Shown in pieces: positions 1-5,557 of a DNA stretch of 5,839 nt (within the stretch, counting starts at the first letter, position 1; each line of letters starts with the position of its first letter). A program made the position numbers and the translations under genes. The notes under the pieces were generated by a model, which did not search any database, had not been told where the DNA came from, and saw nothing but the letters and a program-made list of their open reading frames with translations. This DNA is from G039029935 sp039029935 (GTDB taxonomy: Bacteria > Chloroflexota > Anaerolineae > Caldilineales > Caldilineaceae): the NCBI GenBank assembly GCA_039029935.1, contig JBCCFC010000904.1, forward strand, positions 1 through 5,839, read 5' to 3'.

Positions 1-26
1 CGGTAAATCGCCTTACCCGGCGGTAT

Positions 27-81
27 TTCCTGCGAAGGCAGGAATCCACCCTGTTACGACGCTGGATTCTGGCCTTCGCTG
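27..81. repeat. REP-like imperfect palindrome downstream of the operon
   Basis: Arm 30-48 (CTGCGAAGGCAGGAATCCA) and arm 63-81 (TGGATTCTGGCCTTCGCTG) are inverted copies matching at 16 of 19 positions, around a 14-base centre. The first arm is itself a small hairpin (TTCCTGC 27-33 with GCAGGAA 38-44, loop GAAG). The pattern, followed by GTAATGACA, resembles the 'TCATTCCxGCGAAGGCxGGAATCC' extragenic repeats scattered in many bacterial genomes. It lies 70 bases past the MttB-family stop and could end or stabilise the operon mRNA. The remaining bases of 1-151 show no gene that I can support. Confidence 0.65.
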
Positions 82-151
82 TAATGACAAGTTTGGGTTT
101 TTATTTAAGCTTCGTTCCTAAATACACGACTCTAACTATATGGCTGGTGGG

Positions 152-1720
152 TTAATACTCCTGATTCAGCCCACCCAGCGGAATTTCTCGTTCGCGGCGC
201 GCAATAAAATCAAGCAACGCCTCATTAACGGCTGGGTCGAGCTTAGGTTCTTCATATTGTTCAAGCAACAACTTGGCATGGGTCAGCGACCGTTCGGTCA
301 TCGTCTTCGAGCCATCCACTTCCCACTGCTCAATCGAGTTGTTGTCGAGCAGTTGTGGCATGAAGAAGCCGCGCTCAAAATTCTCGACTGTGTGTGGATG
401 TCCTAAGTAGTGACCACCCGGCCCGATGTCACGAACAGCATCCAAGGCCACGTCAAAATCGTCCCAGCGCAGCCCCTCGGCCATGCGATAGCCCATTGCA
501 CACTGTTCGGCGTCGGCAACAAATTTGGCGACTGAGCAGTGCATACCACCCTCATTCCAGCCAGCCGAGTGCCAGATGTAATGCGCACCTGACAGCATCA
601 CGGCCATCAGCGTAGATGCACTCTCGTAGCCAGCCTGAGCATCAAGATACTTGGCCCCCCCCAATGTATTGGAGGTACGCCAAGGAACATCATAGTAGCG
701 CGCCATCTGGCCGACCATAAAGTTCATCAGCGAAATTTCTGGTGTGCCTGCCATCGGTGCGCCGGATTTCATGGAGACGGTGGAGAGATAGTGACCGTAG
801 ATAACGGGCGCACCCTTGCGTACAATTTGCGAGTAGGCCAAACAAACCAGTGCTTCGGCATTGAGTTGGACCACTGTTGGCACGGTTGATGCGGGTGTGT
901 TGGCGCCACCAAGCACAAAAGGCGAAATCAACAGCGGCTGGTTGCGTTTGCTAAATGCGCGCAGTGATGAGAGCATGGTCTGGTCCCACACCAGTGGTGA
1001 GTTGCCGTTGACATTGCCCGTGACCACACAGTGATCTTCGAGATAGTCCTTGCCAAAGAGAATCTCACACATGTCCAGCACATCCTCGGCGTTTTTGCCT
1101 GATGTGGTCATGCCCATAAAGGTCTTGTCTGAATACTTCATCGACGAATAGGTGATGCGCAGATGACGGTGGGCGACGGGGTGGTCCATCGGCTCGACGA
1201 TATGATGGGCTGATGAGTGGATGGCGGGCAGCATGTGCGAGAGCTTGTGGAACATGGCGAGGTCATCGAGCGTGGGGTGGCGACGTACATCCTCCAGATC
1301 ACGCAGGAAGGGTGCACCTGTCATCGGTACAAAGATCGAGTTAGGGCCACCTAGCTCAACTGTCTTTTCGGGATCGCGGGCATGGAGTGTAATGTCGGTG
1401 GGGATGCTCTGGATCAGCTCTCGAATCAGCCCCCGATCCACATAGACACGCTCACCGTCAATCTTGGCTCCTGCTTCTTTCCACTGTTCCAATGCAATCG
1501 GGTCACGGAAATCACAGCCGACTTCCTCCAAGATGCGCATGGACTCGTGGTCGATCTTCTCAATCTGTTCCATGCTCAACGGTTCGACCACTGGCAGATT
1601 GCGCTTCAACGTTTTGAGCATCGGTGTGCGGATATTCGCCTTTTCACGGCGACGCCCTCGGCTCCCCCCACGACGGATTTTGCTACTCGCTTGGGGTGGT
1701 GATGCTGGTTGGTTACTCAT
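152..1720 (-). CDS. Trimethylamine/betaine methyltransferase family protein (MttB superfamily, non-pyrrolysine)
   Basis: The 522-aa product belongs to the MttB family (COG5598), which moves a methyl group from a quaternary or tertiary amine to a cobalamin-bound corrinoid protein. Recognisable parts: a basic N-terminal tail (residues 14-27, RRGGSRGRRR); an early PLSMEQIEKIDHESMRILEEVG helix pair; VPMTGAPFLRDLEDVRRHPTLDD (132-153); SGAPMAGTPEISLMNFMVGQ (319-338); and LGGAKYLDAQAGYES (353-367) followed by SGAHYIWHSAGWNEGGMH, where family members carry the DxQAGYE and GAxxI blocks. There is no internal amber codon, so it is not a pyrrolysine trimethylamine enzyme. Characterised non-pyrrolysine relatives use glycine betaine (MtgB), proline betaine (MtpB) or carnitine (MtcB). 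The hpbD neighbour makes proline betaine plausible, glycine betaine an equal alternative. Start ATG 1720 has a good ribosome site inside the upstream gene. No corrinoid protein or corrinoid:tetrahydrofolate methyltransferase is in the window, so partners must lie elsewhere. It is the last gene of the visible operon. Confidence 0.88.
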   Translation of the reverse strand: MSNQPASPPQASSKIRRGGSRGRRREKANIRTPMLKTLKRNLPVVEPLSMEQIEKIDHESMRILEEVGCDFRDPIALEQWKEAGAKIDGERVYVDRGLIRELIQSIPTDITLHARDPEKTVELGGPNSIFVPMTGAPFLRDLEDVRRHPTLDDLAMFHKLSHMLPAIHSSAHHIVEPMDHPVAHRHLRITYSSMKYSDKTFMGMTTSGKNAEDVLDMCEILFGKDYLEDHCVVTGNVNGNSPLVWDQTMLSSLRAFSKRNQPLLISPFVLGGANTPASTVPTVVQLNAEALVCLAYSQIVRKGAPVIYGHYLSTVSMKSGAPMAGTPEISLMNFMVGQMARYYDVPWRTSNTLGGAKYLDAQAGYESASTLMAVMLSGAHYIWHSAGWNEGGMHCSVAKFVADAEQCAMGYRMAEGLRWDDFDVALDAVRDIGPGGHYLGHPHTVENFERGFFMPQLLDNNSIEQWEVDGSKTMTERSLTHAKLLLEQYEEPKLDPAVNEALLDFIARREREIPLGGLNQEY

Positions 1721-2753
1721 AAGTGTGTTCCTTTTGCTGTGCTAATCGTTCAAAGAGATCAATGCCAAATTGACGAAACAGGTGGATCATATCAACAAAG
1801 ACCCAGTTCTCAACATACTGCTCGCCGTCACGTCGCCACCAGTCCAGCCCGTTGAAATCAATCGCGTTTCCGGTCGTCGGGCAATCCAAATACGGCCCCG
1901 TGTGTGTCGCCTTGACACCGGCCCAGCCAGGCGCGCCACTGTAGTTGCCCTCAGCAATCAGCGCATCCAAATTCTGCACTTGGCGGTCTGGGTAGGCGAT
2001 GAGCCACGGTGCTTGATGTAAATCCTCAAACTCTTTGAAACTGAGACACGCACCAATGCCACCCGGACCATACCACTGGAGGTCTGGGTGAAAGTAATCG
2101 GCCATGCCCATACTTTCCAGATCAGACTGGTCATAGCTGTTGAGTCCATTAAAGATGAAGCGGCGGATATGGTCGAGGCTATAGGCTGACACCTGCTCAT
2201 CCTGTGCATCCAACAAAATCCCATCGTTGGTCTGTGGTGGTGGGTAGATGCCATCTGCCCCTTTGCTCGGCGGCAGCACATGGAAGCCCACCTGTTGCAT
2301 GAGGTCCACCAAATCGAGCAGGCAGTAAATCTCAACGATTTTACCATGCTTGACGCGATAGAACTCACCCCAACGAATCGTCACTTCCGCCCCATTGGCC
2401 GGAATCGTCAGGTAATCATGTGTAAATGTGCCACGAAAGTTGCCTGTCCCGCTCACCCACATCTTGCCATCCAGCGCAATATCACCGTCAATACGCCCAT
2501 TGGACTTGCCTCCACAGAAAAGATGGGTCTCGCGTTTGAGATCGGGAAACGAATACCGCAACGGTTGCCAGAAATTCGTGTTCCATTCCCCGATACCATT
2601 TAAGTGGTTGATAGGATCAGGGCCGTGCCATCGGAGTTCCTCGGCCATCACTGAGCGAGCAACAGATTTTGCTTGATTTGGGTCTGTACCCTCAAGTGCT
2701 TGTAAAAAATCCCAAACAAGCTGTTTGTTGGATTGGTTCAGTTCAATCGTCAT
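1713..2753 (-). CDS. Tandem two-domain SnoaL/NTF2-like protein, function unknown
   Basis: The 346-aa product contains two copies of the SnoaL-like (polyketide cyclase/NTF2-like) alpha+beta barrel. Copy 1 spans about 8-158 and copy 2 about 190-336, joined by a proline-rich linker (about 160-180, PPSKGADGIYPPPQ). The repeats align: WHGPDPINHLNGI against WYGPGGIGACLSF, FRGTFTHDYLTIPANG against VKATHTGPYLDCPTTG, and KIVEIYCLLDLVDLMQQVG against QYVENWVFVDMIHLFRQFG. The last block is the usual SnoaL C-terminal strand and helix with a conserved acidic residue. Single SnoaL domains act as cyclases, isomerases, hydratases or lyases, or only bind ligands, so the reaction cannot be assigned. No signal peptide or membrane segment is seen; it should be cytoplasmic. 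A strong Shine-Dalgarno supports the start. Its stop overlaps the methyltransferase start by 8 bp, implying coupled translation and a shared process with that enzyme. An accessory role in betaine demethylation is my inference. Confidence 0.82.
   Translation of the reverse strand: MTIELNQSNKQLVWDFLQALEGTDPNQAKSVARSVMAEELRWHGPDPINHLNGIGEWNTNFWQPLRYSFPDLKRETHLFCGGKSNGRIDGDIALDGKMWVSGTGNFRGTFTHDYLTIPANGAEVTIRWGEFYRVKHGKIVEIYCLLDLVDLMQQVGFHVLPPSKGADGIYPPPQTNDGILLDAQDEQVSAYSLDHIRRFIFNGLNSYDQSDLESMGMADYFHPDLQWYGPGGIGACLSFKEFEDLHQAPWLIAYPDRQVQNLDALIAEGNYSGAPGWAGVKATHTGPYLDCPTTGNAIDFNGLDWWRRDGEQYVENWVFVDMIHLFRQFGIDLFERLAQQKEHTYE
1728..1735 (-). promoter_or_regulatory. Ribosome binding site of the MttB-family gene, inside the SnoaL-like gene
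   Basis: AAAAGGAA on the minus strand, seven bases before the ATG at 1720 and within the final codons of the upstream gene. The two genes share the 8 bases ATGAGTAA (1713-1720), which hold both the start of one and the stop of the other. This arrangement predicts translational coupling and decides the methyltransferase start over the internal Met34. Confidence 0.7.
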
Positions 2754-2758
2754 AATTA

Positions 2759-2765
2759 TCCTCTC
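2759..2765 (-). promoter_or_regulatory. Ribosome binding site of the SnoaL-like gene
   Basis: GAGAGGA on the minus strand, five bases before the ATG at 2753. This is a strong Shine-Dalgarno and fixes the start of the tandem SnoaL gene. It lies about 20 bases downstream of the hairpin at 2787-2821. Confidence 0.7.
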
Positions 2766-2786
2766 TCATGTGGATACCCATATTAC

Positions 2787-2821
2787 TCGTTCAGTTAGCA
2801 CGCCCCGTGCTAACTGAACGA
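2787..2821 (-). other. Perfect 16-bp inverted repeat (hairpin) between hpbD and the SnoaL-like gene
   Basis: Arms TCGTTCAGTTAGCACG (2787-2802) and CGTGCTAACTGAACGA (2806-2821) pair perfectly around a 3-base CCC loop (GGG in the minus-strand RNA). It lies about 90 bases past the hpbD stop and about 33 before the next ATG. Neither strand has a T-run right after it (the minus strand continues GTAATATGGG), so it is not a standard intrinsic terminator. It could protect the upstream mRNA end, lower expression of the two downstream genes, act as a DNA operator, or work as a terminator without a U-tract. Confidence 0.8.
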
Positions 2822-2870
2822 AACATAACTGTCTTCATTTGTACATGAGTGACTTAGAATATTATAAAAG

Positions 2871-2902
2871 CTCTTCTTACTATCTCTTCTTACTATCTCT
2901 TC
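2871..2902. repeat. 13-bp tandem repeat, about 2.5 copies
   Basis: CTCTTCTTACTAT occurs at 2871-2883 and 2884-2896 without mismatch, followed by a partial CTCTTC at 2897-2902. On the minus strand this is a purine-rich GAAGAG/ATAGTAA array beginning 7 bases after the hpbD stop. It is non-coding. It may be simple slippage expansion, or a set of direct sites for a regulator. Confidence 0.75.
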
Positions 2903-2909
2903 AACAATG

Positions 2910-4016
2910 CTATTCAAATGAGTACATCGGTGTTCCCCATCGTGATTTGTCCGGTGTAATACCCAGCCCTATCCCTTTGGGTACATCCAGCCAGCCATCT
3001 TTCACAGCGATGCCATTCTCAGGATCATAATGCTGTTCGATATAGGGCGCGGCAATCCAGACGCCTTCACACAATCGCGGTGAAACAGTTGCGCCCACAT
3101 GCAGACAAGCCGCAGCAATGATATCGCCACCCCATGCATCATCACAGGTGTGGGGCAGCATGTGGGCATGGCAGATGTCTCGTAGTGTACGCATCGCACT
3201 CAACCCACCCACGCGGGTTAGCTTGAACCCAAAGCCATCCGCTGACTGGTCGCCAATCGCCTGCACAACCGAACGTAGGTCTTCGGCTACCTCATCCAAA
3301 TAAATGGGATGACACATGCGCCCTCGCAACGAGACAATTTCAGCATAGGTTGCACAGGGCTGTTCGATGACAAACGATACATCGCGACATGCTTGCGAAA
3401 CCAGAATCGCATCGCGCATGGTCCAACCACGATTGGCATCGGCCACAAGCCGTACACCGGGGTTGATCACCTCTGCGACTTTGCGGATGGTGGCGATGTC
3501 TTCTTCAATCGGACGTCCGCCTACTTTGAGTTGCAGACGTGGATAGCCCTCGGCTTGCTTTTCATGGGCGACGCGGGCAACCTCTTCAGGCGTATCAATC
3601 CCAATGGCATAGTACGAAGGGACACGCTCATTCACCGCACCGCCCAAGAGGTCGCAGACGCGGACACCAAATACCTTGCCTGCGATGTCCCAGATCGCAA
3701 TGTCTAGCGCGGCTTTGGCATAGTCATGTCCCGCCAATGCATCGTCCATTAGCAGATTCATGGCGTTGATATGCAGAGGGTTCTGCCCGATGAGGTGCGG
3801 CGACATCTCAGCCAACGCTGCCCGTGCGCCGCCAGCGTGATGCGGCTGATAGGTTGGGCCAAGCGGACATGTTTCGCCATAGCCCTGAATGCCCGTGTCG
3901 GTGATAATCTCAACAATCGTCGTGTCGAGCGCGGTTAAGGTGGTGGTGGAAAATTTGTAGGGCTTGCCTTTGATGGGCAAATCATGTTGATAGATATGGA
4001 TTGTTTTGATTTTCAT
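2910..4016 (-). CDS. hpbD: 4-hydroxyproline betaine / proline betaine 2-epimerase (enolase superfamily, HpbD-like)
   Basis: The 368-aa product has the mandelate racemase/muconate lactonizing enolase fold: N-terminal capping domain (about 1-125), then the barrel. Its sequence closely resembles, from memory, Pelagibaca bermudensis HpbD, which epimerises trans-4-hydroxy-L-proline betaine at C2 and racemises proline betaine. Shared blocks are YGETCPLGPTY, HDYAKAALDIA, YPRLQLKVGGRP, FKLTRVGG, CDDAWGGDIIAAAC and GITPD. Visible catalytic residues: acid/base lysines Lys164 (LQLK) and Lys265 (GFK); Mg ligands Asp193 (VADAN), Glu218 (IEQP) and Asp241 (YLDE). Tyr56, Asp292 and Trp320 fall where HpbD contacts the quaternary ammonium substrate. 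The start is set at ATG 4016 (MKIKTIHIYQHDLP) because this is where homology and family length (about 369) begin. The frame stays open to an upstream ATG at 4103, but the 29 extra residues lie mostly within the sulfatase gene and look non-homologous. The ribosome site is weak. It could also be a broader proline-betaine racemase. Confidence 0.88.
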   Translation of the reverse strand: MKIKTIHIYQHDLPIKGKPYKFSTTTLTALDTTIVEIITDTGIQGYGETCPLGPTYQPHHAGGARAALAEMSPHLIGQNPLHINAMNLLMDDALAGHDYAKAALDIAIWDIAGKVFGVRVCDLLGGAVNERVPSYYAIGIDTPEEVARVAHEKQAEGYPRLQLKVGGRPIEEDIATIRKVAEVINPGVRLVADANRGWTMRDAILVSQACRDVSFVIEQPCATYAEIVSLRGRMCHPIYLDEVAEDLRSVVQAIGDQSADGFGFKLTRVGGLSAMRTLRDICHAHMLPHTCDDAWGGDIIAAACLHVGATVSPRLCEGVWIAAPYIEQHYDPENGIAVKDGWLDVPKGIGLGITPDKSRWGTPMYSFE

Positions 4017-4041
4017 TAGTTTTTGATGAAATCTTGTACGC

Positions 4042-5547
4042 TCAAATATGTTTGAATGCCCACTCGTTATATCCCTCTTTACCGCGATACCAGAGCGCAT
4101 CATTGTCCGAGTTGGCGGCGTAATCCCACGATGTTGGGTTGCCTGTTTTCATGGCACGGTGTACCAGTTGTCGTCGCTGTTGGCTGAGTTTGATCTCCGC
4201 TGTCAGGCCATCTTCATCCCAGAATTCGTCTATCTCATTGTGGAAGGCAGTGACAATTTCTCTGAATGATTCATCCTGTGCTAGGTTGTTCAGTTCATGC
4301 GGGTCAGTCACAACATCATAGAGTTGGTCGGGATCGGCAGCGCAATAGACAAATTTATAGGGGCCACGGCGAATCATAAAGATCGGTGCAGGCGTCGTCT
4401 CGCTGAGATATTCGGCATAGATTGGACGAGTTGGATATTCAGATTCTTTGTCCAGATAGGCGGTGAGGTCTGCACCATCCAGTGGCTCGATTGTTGACTG
4501 CCATGTGCCATCGGTGGCAATGGAAAGGAACGTCGGCAGTAAATCGACCAGCGAGGAAAATTCAGTAACCTGTTGCGGTTTGAAGAATTTGGGTGCATAG
4601 ATTAGCAGCGGGATACGCATGGAATGCTCAAAGAATGTTTTTTTGAACCACATGCCACGCTCACCAAGCATATCACCATGATCCGAAGTGAAGATGATAA
4701 CAGTGTTCTCTAACATGCCCGTTGCCTCTAGCACTGTCATCAGTTCGCCAACTTTATCGTCGATATAGCTGACCGAGCCGTAGTAACCACGTTTGGCGCG
4801 CACAATATCATCATCGTCAAAAGTCTTGTCCAGCAGATCAAACTGCGCCAAAATTCGTGCTGAATGGGGATCATGCTCTTCTGCCGAACGTGGACCGACC
4901 ACAGGCATGGGAATCTCCACACCTTCATAGCGATCCCAATGTTCCCGAGTACACAAGTACGGTTCATGGGGATGGGTAAAGGAGACTTGGAGAAAGAAGG
5001 GGCGATTGTCGTCTGACTGAGCCAAGTGATAGAGTTTCTGCACTGCCTTGTAGGTCACTTCATCGTCATAATCAAGCTGCACGGTGCGGGTGGCAGGACC
5101 AGCGACGGTAACGGCACGTGAATCGTTTGTGTCGCGACCGCTCTCGTTGGCCCAATTCGCCGCCCAACTAAAATCAGCCGGATAAATGTCGCTGGTGAGC
5201 CGTTCCTCAAAGCCATGTAGCTGATCCGGCCCGATAAAGTGCATTTTGCCCACCAAACAGGTCTGATAGCCAACATCGCGCAGGTAGTGAGCATAGGTTG
5301 GCAGCGTGGCCGCAAACTCACTGGCATTATCAAAGACGCCTGTCTTGGACGCCAGTAGCCCCGTCATCATCGACGCTCTGGATGGACCGCAGAGTGGGAA
5401 GTTGCAGTAGGCTGTCTCGAAGACAACGCCCTCTTGCGCCAGCTTATCAAGGGCTGGTGTCTGGCAGACGGGATCACCATAAAAGGAGAGGGCATTGGCC
5501 GTTAATTGATCGGTTTGAATAAAAAGAATGTTTGGTTGGTTTTGCAT
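4042..5547 (-). CDS. betC: Choline-sulfatase (type I formylglycine sulfatase)
   Basis: The 501-aa product hydrolyses choline-O-sulfate to choline and sulfate. The alkaline-phosphatase-like sulfatase fold is clear: PNILFIQTDQ near the start with metal ligand Asp13; the sulfatase signature LCGPSRASMMTG, whose Cys53 (C-x-P-S-R) should be oxidised to formylglycine; LVGKMHF with Lys101 and His103; FTHPHEPY at 190-197; and FTSDHGDMLGERG with Asp289-His290 as further metal ligands. The stretch KMHFIGPDQLHGFEERL and the following TSDIYPADFSW (101-128) are characteristic of BetC rather than aryl sulfatases. The C-terminal region (about 450-498, SQQRRQLVHRAMKTGNP and SWDYA) matches the choline-sulfatase C-terminal domain. 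Length is near the usual 505-512. No signal peptide is visible, so it is cytoplasmic and needs an importer, which fits the transporter gene just upstream. An AGGAA ribosome site at 5553-5557, overlapping the transporter's stop codon, supports the ATG at 5547. Activity needs a formylglycine-generating or anaerobic maturase enzyme from elsewhere in the genome. Confidence 0.93.
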   Translation of the reverse strand: MQNQPNILFIQTDQLTANALSFYGDPVCQTPALDKLAQEGVVFETAYCNFPLCGPSRASMMTGLLASKTGVFDNASEFAATLPTYAHYLRDVGYQTCLVGKMHFIGPDQLHGFEERLTSDIYPADFSWAANWANESGRDTNDSRAVTVAGPATRTVQLDYDDEVTYKAVQKLYHLAQSDDNRPFFLQVSFTHPHEPYLCTREHWDRYEGVEIPMPVVGPRSAEEHDPHSARILAQFDLLDKTFDDDDIVRAKRGYYGSVSYIDDKVGELMTVLEATGMLENTVIIFTSDHGDMLGERGMWFKKTFFEHSMRIPLLIYAPKFFKPQQVTEFSSLVDLLPTFLSIATDGTWQSTIEPLDGADLTAYLDKESEYPTRPIYAEYLSETTPAPIFMIRRGPYKFVYCAADPDQLYDVVTDPHELNNLAQDESFREIVTAFHNEIDEFWDEDGLTAEIKLSQQRRQLVHRAMKTGNPTSWDYAANSDNDALWYRGKEGYNEWAFKHI

Positions 5548-5552
5548 GAAAA

Positions 5553-5557
5553 TTCCT
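5553..5557 (-). promoter_or_regulatory. Ribosome binding site of betC
   Basis: AGGAA on the minus strand, five bases before the ATG at 5547. Its AG comes from the TAG stop codon of the transporter gene, so a ribosome ending there could restart on betC. It fixes the sulfatase start. Confidence 0.6.

Noticed and set aside
140..406. Plus-strand open frames such as 140-406, 1382-1702, 2280-2603 and 3309-3707
   Set aside because: They lie opposite the strongly supported minus-strand genes, show no recognisable domains and lack convincing ribosome sites; they are shadows of the coding frames.
152..1720. Pyrrolysine-encoding trimethylamine methyltransferase
   Set aside because: The frame runs 522 codons with no internal TAG and ends at TAA, so no pyrrolysine readthrough is needed or possible here.
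2787..2821. Standard rho-independent terminator
   Set aside because: The stem is strong but neither strand carries a T-run after it; kept only as a hairpin of unknown role.
2839..3030. 63-aa plus-strand frame starting in the hpbD/SnoaL gap
   Set aside because: Its start is in the AT-rich gap but most of it is antisense to the well-supported hpbD C-terminus, and the peptide is low-complexity at its N-terminus with no family resemblance.
4638..4644. A7 run in betC as a programmed frameshift site
   Set aside because: The codon phase (TTC AAA AAA ACA) does not give a proper slippery heptamer and the frame continues through conserved C-terminal sequence, so no frameshift is needed.
4042..5547. 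Aryl sulfatase or phosphonate monoester hydrolase instead of choline-sulfatase
   Set aside because: The KMHFIGPDQLHGFEERL block, the choline-sulfatase-type C-terminus and the betaine gene neighbours favour BetC.
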